Source: Sarcomyxa edulis
Lineage: Eukaryota > Basidiomycota > Agaricomycetes > Agaricales > Mycenaceae
DNA: 64,000 bases
Assembly: GCA_009761415.1 (NCBI GenBank)
Contig: QUOL01000005.1
Coordinates: forward strand, 1,984,001 to 2,048,000
Reading direction: 5' to 3'
Shown: positions 55,198 to 64,000 of the stretch, piece by piece
Layout of the letters: each line of letters starts with the position of its first letter
How positions within the stretch are numbered: position 1 is the stretch's first letter
Notes under the pieces: model-generated
Database searches by the model: none
Seen by the model: the letters and a program-made list of their open reading frames with translations, nothing else
What the model was told of the DNA's origin: nothing
Position numbers and translations under genes: made by a program

Positions 55198-56372
55198 TTA
55201 GGCTTTCTTGCCGATGGTACGTAGGTCACCGATTGAGGCAGTTACGAAGTCAGGAATGGTGGTCGATGCGTTCGGTCCTGTGATCTCACTTTCTTGGGTG
55301 ATTCCTGAACGAAGAAGAAATAGACGGTCAATCGATGTACATTCGAATCATGAATCTTCATACCACTAAGGACAAGAAGAGTAGACAATCCTCCATTTTT
55401 CCCGAACAGAATGTCGGTATTCAGCCGATCGCCGACCATGATGGTTCGCTTGGGGTCAAACTTCACTCTATGAATAGCAAGTCAAGGGAATGAAGAGACA
55501 ATCTATAGATGTGCTTACTTAGCCTTGATGCAATCGAGCATGGTGCTCGCCGGTTTTCCGATGCTGACTGGATCCCTCCCTAGCGCGTAACGCAAGGGGG
55601 CACTGATTGCTCCGGCTCCTGGCAATAGGCCATCGGCACTGGGGTACGTGCTGTCCTCATTTGTTGCCAAGAAGAGACATCCAGGGTTCCGAGTCAAGTA
55701 TTGGAAAGCCTTCGACATCTTGGTATAGTTGATAGTTAGGTCCAATCCGCATAAGACCGCGCCGACGTTGGCGTCGAGAGTGAAGTCGGAAAGACTGAAT
55801 GGCACGAGGGTGCAGTCTGCAGGATCCTGCAGAACGGTTTAAAACGCGAACTAAAATGACTCGACGTGGTGCACACCGTTCCACCGATGTACGAAATTCC
55901 TTCGTCGTGTAATTCTTCCTCCAGGCCTTTCATACCAATCACGTAGACCTTCTTGTCTTTGGGCAGCTTGACTACGGAAGAGAGGTATACAGCAGATGCG
56001 TATGCAGACCCGTATATCTCATCCTGTGATGTCTGATGAGCATCTGGAGATCCATTACTATTTTCATTCTTACCACATGAGCTTCGACTCCTAACTGATC
56101 AAATTTGACCTTGTAACTCTTCCTCGATTTTGTGGCATTGTTCGTCACAAATAAGACACGTTTGTCTTGTGTCAAAGAATAGCTGGTTAGCTGAAGGAAA
56201 ACTCAGACAACTTGGTGAACATACTGTGACTACGCAACATAGCCAGAACTTCTACAGCGCCCTCTTCCAGACGATCCCCATGCCAGAGGACACCATCGCA
56301 ATCAAACATCCATGTGTCATATTGGTCTAGCAGTTTCGCATAGTCATCGGCAGAGGAAAGACGAGCACTCAT
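55198..56372 (-). CDS. PHO13-type HAD phosphatase (p-nitrophenyl/phosphoglycolate phosphatase family)
   Basis: Six exons on the minus strand: 56372-56225, 56165-56074, 56023-55877, 55826-55519, 55467-55364, 55304-55198; 301 aa. HAD motif I is FDCDGVLWHG (nucleophile and acid/base Asp). Motif II is in KRVLFVTNNATKSRKSYKVK. The C2 cap holds GLDLTINYTKMSKAFQYL and the NPGCLFLATNEDSTYP substrate-loop region. The motif III Lys lies in SIGKPASTMLDCI, and motif IV is MVGDRLNTDILFGKNGG. Yeast Pho13 and its animal relatives remove toxic side products such as 2-phosphoglycolate and 4-phosphoerythronate, so a metabolite-repair role in the cytosol is likely. Length and domain order are normal, and all catalytic Asp/Lys residues are present. 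Confidence 0.92.
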
Positions 56373-57720
56373 TTCTAGTATGTCTATTGCGGAGATCGAT
56401 GAGCAAGAAAGGACCGGAGTTCGAGGAAGAACTCCGCGATATGTCCGACAAAATACGGCACCCGTGTAAGTTGCTGTGACTCCGAGTCCGAGTCGTTTCG
56501 GTATGTTTTCTGCCCAAGCTACCTGTTTGCAGGACGTTTAACGTAGAGCTCTATGTCGAGCTCCGTTCCGATGGATTGCTTGCTTTCATCGTGCATGTGC
56601 TCTTCCGCCACAGAGTCGGCGCAGACCAGCATCGAGACTCTGGTACTGATGCCGGTTTCTATCAATTCTGTTTTCGAACAGGCGCACATTGGATACCGAT
56701 GCTAGGACTATCTCTGACTATCTTCAACTTGATGTTTGGAGTCTTCCATCCCCTCTTACCGCGCCTTTATCATCGAGTCAATTCCTCCGGCTACGAGACT
56801 CGCATACGCGACATGCTAGAGGCTGACACTGCTTCGTCCTGTATCAGACTCTGAAACTATCTTTGGATCAGCGCCTCTACAAAGATGGCATTCTCAAGTG
56901 GCTTCATACCCGGCCCCAGGATGGACGGCTCGAGGTTCGTGACTTCCCCCTGAATAGAGACTTCAATTCCATCTAACTATCAGCTATCAGATTCGTAGTA
57001 TCTTCAAGGGATTAACGCCCCGTGTCGCCGACAATCGAAATTTGGGACCTTCGGCGGTTTCGAGAATCAATCAGCCTTGAAAACGGACCGCTCGTGGATA
57101 ATCAGTACCAGCGATCTCGCTCAAGCTTCCTCGGCAGAAACTCCGATTCAGACCGTGAGTGCAATACATTGCCCGGGAGGTCGCCTCCCAATGAAATGCT
57201 CCCGACGGCTTTGAACTAACCAACTTCGTGCGCCAAAATTCAGGTCGCCGCTGCTGGGTACCATGACCTCCGCGGAAAGTATCCCCACGATACTCACACC
57301 GTCCAGTATCTATTTACCCACTCTTCTCTGTTTAGTTGCCTTCTTACTGAGACTAGAATGACCAATCCCCTCGAAATGGAATCTCCTCGTGCCCAAGTTA
57401 CTGATGGTGGCCGATCGTCCCTGACATCCGATTTTTCTTGGTTCTCGCCTCATTCTGCCTCATTGATGTCTGGTCAACGCATGTTATTGGTTATCCCAAT
57501 TCTGCGTGTTAAACGTCAGTGCTTCGGTTCCATGTGGCAGGTCTTCTCTGAAAGTACACTTGAACAGACGAGGTGATCATCGTTCCTTGATTGTATGCCT
57601 AGCAGCTCAATTCTATTGTCTTTAGTTGCAATACAAGGAAAGAAATGCTTATACCGCGTAGTCCACGTCAAAACAACGGTATGATAATGACACAGCAACA
57701 CACGATACCGCATGATATAG
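56373..57720. other. Intergenic region without a recognised gene
   Basis: Promoter of the PHO13-type gene on the left, 3' flank of the transaldolase-like gene on the right. A plus-strand frame 56576-56854 contains a hydrophobic stretch (IPMLGLSLTIFNLMFGVFHP) reminiscent of the second half of RTA1-like membrane proteins. No flanking exons could be joined, so it may be a fragment. Confidence 0.35.
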
Positions 57721-59345
57721 CTAAAAATATTCTTCACCTTCAATTAAACCCTCATTTGTATACAGTGCGTGTGATTCGTCCTCGAATAACAAATATTCTC
57801 CGTCATCGATGTCGATATCCTCGTCCTCGTCGTATATCGGAATGTAATTTTCGGGAACCTCTGGGACTGCACCCTCGAAGCTCTGCTGTGTCGCCCTTCT
57901 CTTCGGTGTCGTAGCTGCATACAACATCTTGAGATCCAGGGTCGCCAACGATACTCGTCGGTGGATTTCCATGTCGATCACGCTTTCCAGTTGTTCCATT
58001 TCGACTTTCATTCTGCCAAGGGTCACATATAGCGTTCCAGCAACCATGCTGTAGGATTCAACCGACACGGCGTTCATGAGACTCGATTTCGAAGTAGGAA
58101 GCTCCGTGGGATGATGTGCCTCTTGCACGAGCAGGGAAGCAGACGAAGATGGGGGTGGCGACGTCGAGAGCGGCAACCTACTCCACCTCAAGCTTTCTAG
58201 TTGTTCCTTCGAGGCCGAAATAGCATCCAGTTCCCCAAGCGCGGCTACTTCCGTTAACTTTGAAGAACTATGAGAATTCCAGACGCTGGCTCCTTCAATC
58301 TTGTGGAACGCACCTGCCGAAAATTGGCCCCAATCAACATTGTCTTGACACTATGGAGCCTGAAGTACTCTATGGTTGACAGTATTGCTTTAATACCTGG
58401 GTGAGTCCTCATACTATACCCTCTATTTCGTTCCATTTCATACCACCTCAATAACTTGCACGAATGTTGTTAGTTATTTCCGGAAAGAACACCACGATTG
58501 GGTCCTGAAATGACTCACAGGGCCCACTGAGATCGTCGCTGCGCTGGCCCCGACTTTTGCGCAAGCAGCTGCATGTACAGTACCCGACACGCACATCAAA
58601 TTCGTCGATATCCCTTGTTCGTCCTCTAATGACCGAGATGCAATCAACCCGTTTTCTGTTGCAGGAATCTAAAGGTGGCTTTAATATGTCTTCTCCTTGT
58701 AGAGATGAACCGCACTTACACTAATGATCACCTTGCTCCTAACGATTCCATTCTTTTCGAACTTGGAGATTATCTCTCTAGCCTGTCTGACCATAGCTTC
58801 AGCATTATTGTGGTACCGTGGGTCCACAAAGGTCAAATGGGGACCAGAAACACGATCTAACATCGCGGATCCTATCTCCACCAGCTACGGACAACATAAT
58901 CAGTCTTATCGCATCAACGGATTTGATGAGTGGCACGGACAAACTGTGTGAACACTGCTTCGGTGAGTCGACCTTCTTTGACGTCTCTATTCAGATTGAT
59001 TGTTGATTCAGTGTCCCTCTGGTACGCATTCTTCCATTCGAGGGCTGACCTATCTTCGAGTGTTCGCTTGGCTGCCACCCAGAGATGGTAGAACACGTCT
59101 GTACTCTTCAGTCCCTCGAGAGCAATCGTCGGATTCAGCGTCGTTCCATCGAGGTCACAAATCGACAGAGCTATAACGTTATCCCATGAGCTATCGTTGA
59201 TTGTGGCGTGCGTCAAGCGATTGAGCCACATACTTTCCAAGTCGATCGTATCACTGGTAATAGCTGTATTGCAGCCTTGCAAGGCTCCGAGTAGACCAGT
59301 GGCACTTGACTCTTTCAGGTTGCGTTCGTTGAGATATGTCGCCAT
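57721..59345 (-). CDS. Transaldolase-like protein lacking the catalytic lysine, with an acidic C-terminal extension
   Basis: Five exons on the minus strand: 59345-58941, 58884-58720, 58668-58519, 58454-58314, 58257-57721; 465 aa. Family features: DGTTLNPTIALEGL (cf. TTNPSL), LVEIGSAMLDRVSGPHLTFV then DPRYHNNAEAMVRQAREII, KVIISIPATENGLIASRSLE, QGISTNLMCVSGTVHAAACA, TISVGP, the WYE helix, and MLIGANFRQ followed by LTEVAALGELDAISAS. The active-site Lys of transaldolases (LIKLAST in E. coli TalB) aligns with Ser190 (IISIPAT), so normal Schiff-base catalysis should be impossible. After the barrel, a C-terminal stretch (from about 300) is predicted helical, then very acidic (IYDEDEDIDIDDGEYLLFED). 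Likely a pseudoenzyme or an enzyme with a changed reaction. Confidence 0.82.
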
Positions 59346-59969
59346 AGGGTAGTCGTTATGGATTGGGAATTTGACAAGCGCTGTGGATCTGGGTTCAGGA
59401 TAGAAACAAGAGATTTGAAGCCTGAGATGTTCGTGCACTATTTCAAATTGTTACTCGACGACCACACTCGTCCGGTCAATCTCGGCGGTCTGCCTCCGAA
59501 CAATGACCACCCGAAAACAAACAGACGTCCGTCCGACATCCACCATTGTGTGCGGCCCAGCGAGCCCTCCGAACGAGCTTTTGAGATCGAACCGGACATG
59601 CTCCATGTTCGCAATATTCAGGGATATCCAAGTCCAGATTCGGGAGGATCAAAGGAAATATCATGCTTCCAAGCCTCTCTAAGTGCTCCAAGTGGCGTAC
59701 GAAAGCAAAGTTTGGACCATCACCGCGCGGTAGACTCGGGAGTCTCAACTATTGCCCGATACAGATTGGGACTTCCAGATACATAGCATCAAAATCTATT
59801 TTTGTTCAGCTTGCTCAGCCGAACAAGCTTTCAATCCACTTACGGTAACCTATTTTAGTACTGGATGTCGAAATCGAAAGATAAGGAGTAGTAAGTATAA
59901 CAATGATCGATACGCCAAGAAATGCAACATGACACAGCAAACTCGAGAATATTTTTTCACTGAGCCGAA
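59346..59969. other. Intergenic region
   Basis: Promoter of the transaldolase-like gene and 3' flank of the bZIP gene. The open frames 59358-59786 (+) and 59476-59748 (-) overlap each other and show no motif. Confidence 0.4.
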
Positions 59970-61154
59970 TCAACGATGATGCAGCGGGCCTCGTTCTGAC
60001 GAGTACCCATGCCAGTTGTCCAGTTGGTGGTGTTGACCAGAAGCGGTATGAGCAAATGAAGGCAGCGAGTATTGGACAGAGTGAGAGGAATTATGGTTTG
60101 AAGCCTGATAAACGAGCGGAAGTGTCAAACGATACACGAGGGGAACGCAAAAGATTGGACTCACAGCATAGTGATCATCCTCGACCTTAACTGACCCATA
60201 ATGATTGGAAGACTGAGAGTAAGACGACGGATGCTGCTGAGTCATTGGAGATCGGTGATGAACAGGGGAATGCGAGGACGGTTGCATCACAGCGGGCTAT
60301 ATTGGTGAAGAAAGTTACTAGGATCCAAAGGTTCTCGCGATATATTCACGAGGAAGTAAGGGGAATAAATAAAATAACACTCGCCGAGAACGGAGGGCTT
60401 GAAGTCGAACTCGAGCCGGATGGGGTATTCGGCATTTGAAACGCAGGAGCATGGAGGCTGAACAAGGAAGATGGACCATTATGGGCTGAGTGTTGAGATG
60501 ACATGTGGCCATACTGTGGAACGGGCTGTGGAATCGTGAGCGGAGGGGGACGCCCATTCATATCATAAGCGTGAGTCGATGAAGTATCACTCTTGGAAAA
60601 GACACGACTTGGTCAGTGTTGTTTTGTGGTGATGTCGGAGCACATACCATGTAGACTTCATCGCCAACCATCTTTCGTCGTTTATAATCTGAACGGTCGC
60701 AAGCACGATCATTGAATGTCGAAAGTGAGCTGCGCCGATCGATGTCTGCGCTCAACGCTCTGCCACTGGGATCAGATAACATCTTGCGCATCTCCTCATT
60801 CTCTCTCTGAAGTCGCGAGTTCTCTTGCTCGAGTTCTCGTATTTTGATCAATGGGGGAGGTAGTGCCGAAACCTGCTCGGGTGAGACACCAAGAGCGGTC
60901 TGAAGTTTCGTAACAGTCTGTTCCAACTGAGAGACAATGTGAGCTCTACGAATGATGATGATGTCCATGTGCCACTCACCTGCTCGATATAGGCCTTTCT
61001 CTAGACAACGGCAAGTCAAAGAATAAGTATCGACAACATGAGAGTAGTACGAGAGAGCACGACACACCTTTGCTCTGTGTCGAGCTTGTGCCTTCGCATT
61101 ACGGCTGCGTTCAGGGCGCTCAGATCCTGCCGTATGACTGGTAACAGACGACAT
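59970..61154 (-). CDS. bZIP transcription factor
   Basis: Six exons on the minus strand: 61154-61068, 61000-60980, 60926-60648, 60591-60379, 60296-60165, 60104-59970; 288 aa. The basic region is RSRNAKAQARHRAKRKAYIE (N-x-x-x-A-x-x-x-R pattern) at about residues 17-36, created by joining the first two exons. It is followed by a leucine zipper (LEQTVTKLQTALGV, then LIKIRELEQENSRLQRENEE) interrupted by a proline-containing stretch. The rest is rich in Ser, His, Pro and Gln and probably disordered, with a DYKRRKMV cluster that may serve nuclear import. It should act in the nucleus as a dimer. The target and stress role cannot be told. Met at 61154 (MSSVTSH) is preferred over an upstream in-frame Met at 61220, because TTTATAAA sits at 61212-61219. 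Confidence 0.87.
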
Positions 61155-61211
61155 CAAGGAATAACGTAAATAGTGGGGAAAGTAATCGGGGTTTGGAAAA
61201 GTTATCAGGAC

Positions 61212-61219
61212 AACCTTCA
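61212..61219 (-). promoter_or_regulatory. TATA-like box of the bZIP gene
   Basis: TTTATAAA about 58 nt upstream of the proposed start codon at 61154 on the minus strand, preceded by a GGCTGGAAAGG segment. Confidence 0.4.
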
Positions 61220-62925
61220 CAGTTTATAAAGTCCTTTCCAGCCGCCCAGATTTTGGATATTGGACCTCCTTCCTCAATCTTCGCAACTGGATTTCCCGGC
61301 CTGTTCGCTTTCTTCGATCAGCCGACCGTGACTGGCCCTCGAGCCTGACCCTGCTAGAGACCCCAGTTGAGTACCGCTCCCTCGGTCCATTTGGCATCTA
61401 AACTCGTTCGAAGCTTTTTCCAGATTTATCATTCCTGAGCAACCAGGTCTCACACAGCTTCTCTCGATTCGATCTCGATTTGATCTCTACTCTCTCTTTC
61501 GGTCTTTCGACTATTGACTTGTGAGTGCGTTTGCCTGTATAATATGAGCTCATTCTGTCCCCCTCGTAGTTTACCTCGACTGTGCGATTTTGGGATGTTC
61601 TTCATCGGCAACGGTGCAACGCGGCTGTTGCCGCATCGAATTGTGTGCCTGAGTTGATCGGGGATCAACAACCAATGCACCTCTTTTTCTAAAAAGGTAT
61701 GTTCTCGTTCACGCACCTTCCACTCCGCGATTCTTGTCGTTGGGCCAAATGGCTTAGTGGCGCAACGCTTCACCCTCCCTTGCGCAGATCCTTCAACGTG
61801 CCTTCCCTCGGACTTCCATGGTATGATCCATGCGATTTAATAGCTCCGTCTTCGCACAAACCCGAACCAGGACTCCAAAAACGGTGCATCCTCCCGAGTC
61901 TCTTGTCAGCTGATTAGGCTCTATCCATGCATTACACGTGGCTCCTGTCCATCACCGTTTGCAGGGTTGCCGCACTCTGGAGACTATCTTGTAGAGAAAC
62001 TGCTAAAGATAACGGCCTCCATCGGATTTTACTGTCTTGAGAGATCCCTATAAAAACCCGCTATTTCACAAGAATGCCTCCCTTACGGCTTTGAGCAGAT
62101 TTGTGCTCCGCGGCATGTATCCCTCGATATTGGAGTCATTGTACGGTCAACAATCTGGAACTCGTCTTATTGCCAATACGGCGGCGTTCTCGAAGTTACT
62201 CAATTCGAGGGCAATGCCTGTTTGCGACAGTAACCAAGTACAGTACTTATCCTTCGCATTTTTCGATCACCCTGCTTATCACCACCCTCTAGCAAGGTTT
62301 TACCAAATTAAATTCCATACCAAAATTCATCCCACTAAGCTAAGTCGGAAAAGCCTTTGTTTCGGTCAATTCCGTCTATTGACCTTCGAGAACGCTCTCC
62401 CGCATTGAAGTCACCCAGCAGACTGGAGACCGAAGGTATATAGCGCTCTTCCGGAACTTTACTGTGCCATCTTCTGCCGTCAGCCACGGATATAATCTAT
62501 TTTTACAATCCAGCGCCGATGGATCTGAGTATGTATTTGAGATCGTGACAAACTCGATGATAGTGCTGGGCACTGTTGCCACTAGGTCTTATCTAAGTAG
62601 ATTCATGAACACAGTCGGAATTAACTTGGCCAGTGGGGATGAGTCTCAGCACGTAGAATCGAGGCGGTAAGGTGGTGCTAAGAATTGCTACCATCAGTGT
62701 GAACCGCGACTCCCACTAGCCCCAGGATATGACAAAGCTCGCCTCGTATTAGCTCTTCGTTGAGCAGAACATATGAATGACCTATTAGTCGCTGTATTGA
62801 ATCAATGGCCATGCACGAGTTTTGGTATAAAGATACTCGGGTCGCATCAAACAGGCCTACAGAGTAAATAAATATTACTCCTGTTTTATGAATGGTGTCC
62901 ATTTCCAAAGTACATAAGTTACATC
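61220..62925. other. Intergenic region
   Basis: Upstream of the bZIP gene, with no recognised gene. Frames such as 62037-62408 (+) have no motif. A GGCTTAGTGGCGCAACGCTTC segment near 61750 has a superficial D-arm look but no tRNA fold follows. Confidence 0.4.
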
Positions 62926-63985
62926 TCAAGGTTCCATTCCTTCTACGATGGTAACAGAGATATCGAGTGCTTGTGCGAAGCACTGGACTAAATCATTGTA
63001 ATCATTGTCTCTGGCCTGCATGTTTTCCAATGTCACTGCGAACCGTTGAATTCAGATTGAGGGTTACCTTATGAAGCCCTTCATAATAAGCCTTTTTGAC
63101 ACTACTCGTGGCAGGGATGCATAGCGGTGGAAGCCCAGCATGTACGAGGGGTATCGAAGCAATGAGGCGAGCAACTCGACCGTTACCATCCTAAGATGTA
63201 ACATGCAGTCGGGATAAGAAGACATGACGTGCAGGACTACGACCCACCTCAAAGGGGTGACAAGCTGCAAATACCAGATGTAACCATGCCGCCGTGGCAA
63301 AAGGATTTTTCTTCCAGTTTTTCAACCATTGCTAATCAGAGGAATGGAGCATTAACAAAGGTAGAAAACAACGGTCGAAAAAATGATTCAACTCGGGCCA
63401 GATGGGTGAATTTGGAGAGCTCCGCATCGACTTTGTCGAACGGGCAAAACTGGACTCGAGGGGGTCCTGGGATCATGACATTTTTTTGCGAATGTTGACG
63501 TGTAACGCCAGCGTTGAGATACCTGAGCATGCTATGCCCTTCATCATCAGATTTTAGAGGTAATATAGTCGAAGTCCTCAGACAGATTCGATGGATGTCG
63601 CAGAGAAAATCCACGGTGAACTGATTGGGATCATCTGCGACGCGTAAAATTGTTTGTAAAGCCTGATGCATTGTTTATGTGAGGAAAAAACAAACGAAGA
63701 CTGGGATACGTACCTCATAAGAATCTCGAAGTATCTCTACAGTCAGAGCTCTGTCTTGGAGAACGCTGTCATCGAGGAAATCTACAGCAGATGTTTCGAA
63801 TCCGTGGCGAACCAACTGGCTCACGGACTAAAAGGTAGTTTGAGCTGATGGAGAATTCGGAGAGAGGGCGTGGATTCACCCGAGAGGTCAACAAAAATGA
63901 AAGCTCCAGCATGTTTGTTTGGACGCATAGGTATCTCGAAAACATCTGGGCTAGTTGTTTTGACCCAGAATTCATTGCCTCCCAT
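62926..63985 (-). CDS. Fic (Fido) domain protein, probable AMP-transferase; N-terminus possibly outside the window
   Basis: Six exons on the minus strand: 63985-63893, 63827-63714, 63662-63393, 63331-63248, 63190-63068, 63015-62926; 257 aa if the Met at 63985 is the start. The catalytic Fic motif HPFEDGNGR is complete and is formed by joining two exons (HPFE|DGNGR), followed by VARLIASIPLVHAGLPPLCI. Upstream are typical flanking features: FTVDFLCDIHRICLRT, VTRQHSQKNVMI and RVQFCPFDKVDAELSKFTHL. Fic proteins usually transfer AMP from ATP to target proteins. The N-terminal inhibitory helix motif (S/TxxxEG) seems altered to TSAVDF. The splice before residue 32 (63892-63828) is a phase-based guess, and an exon beyond 64000 is possible. 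Confidence 0.85.
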
Positions 63986-64000
63986 CTAGTCTGTATGAAT

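Noticed and set aside
56576..56854. Possible RTA1-like membrane protein exon
   Set aside because: Only one weakly similar hydrophobic stretch; no neighbouring exons or conserved residues could be joined.
61745..61800. GGCTTAGTGGCGCAACGC resembling a tRNA D-arm
   Set aside because: No anticodon arm, T-arm or acceptor pairing follows.

Overview
The window is nuclear DNA of a filamentous basidiomycete, most probably an Agaricomycete. The genes are split by many short introns (about 48-65 nt, GT...YAG). Several products point the same way: a Clp1-like (clampless) sexual-development protein, a CBM1 plant-cell-wall-binding secreted protein, a basidiomycete-type F-box/LRR protein, and kinases with long disordered N-termini. 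No prokaryotic, viral, organellar or CRISPR sequence was recognised. I rebuilt exon structures by hand from splice signals, reading phase and family motifs. All lengths are inferred, not transcript-supported.

Layout. 0.9-5.4 kb: an NT-C2 domain protein (+) converging on an APC-family amino acid/choline-type permease (-). 5.4-8.1 kb: no convincing gene. 8.1-19.1 kb: Clp1-like, CBM1 secreted protein, F-box protein, SFM1-type SPOUT protein-arginine methyltransferase and the autophagy kinase ATG1, all on +. 20.3-23.1 kb: a disordered hypothetical protein and a casein-kinase-1-like gene carrying an apparent 1-nt frameshift. 23.5-48.5 kb: four paralogous AGC-like kinase genes (A, 23.5-26.3 kb, -; B, 36.4-38.9 kb, +; C, 40.2-42.6 kb, +; D, 44.8-47.5 kb, -). 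Between them lie a bHLH factor, a tandem pair of Kre9/Knh1-like GPI proteins, a MoaB/Mog-domain protein and a multi-pass membrane protein. 49.4-49.8 kb: ribosomal protein eL34. 49.9-53.5 kb: gene-poor. 53.5-64 kb: a broken VOC (glyoxalase-type) gene, PIG-F/GPI11, a PHO13-type HAD phosphatase, a transaldolase-like protein lacking the catalytic lysine, a bZIP factor, and a Fic-domain protein at the right edge.

The most unusual feature is the kinase family. All four kinases have the same seven-exon layout, with identical lengths for exons 2, 5 and 6. Each ends in an AGC-type hydrophobic motif (FxxF[N/D/E]W) followed by a shared WINPxGxWG tail. Each start codon is preceded by the same promoter block (ACGCG-type box, TGACGC, TTTGTCTGC, a CACGTG E-box about 175-195 nt upstream, and a TTGGACGTC-like block about 140-150 nt upstream). 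Each kinase also has a copy of a small two-exon-plus-ATG ankyrin gene upstream in the same orientation: intact next to kinase A, and decayed next to B, C and D. The duplicated unit was therefore ankyrin-promoter-kinase. The kinase and promoter were kept four times, while the ankyrin partner survived once.

Housekeeping functions in the window cover autophagy (ATG1), GPI-anchor synthesis (PIG-F) alongside two GPI-anchored wall proteins, translation (eL34, and SFM1, which in yeast methylates a ribosomal protein), and metabolite repair (PHO13, MoaB/Mog protein). They do not form a single pathway cluster.
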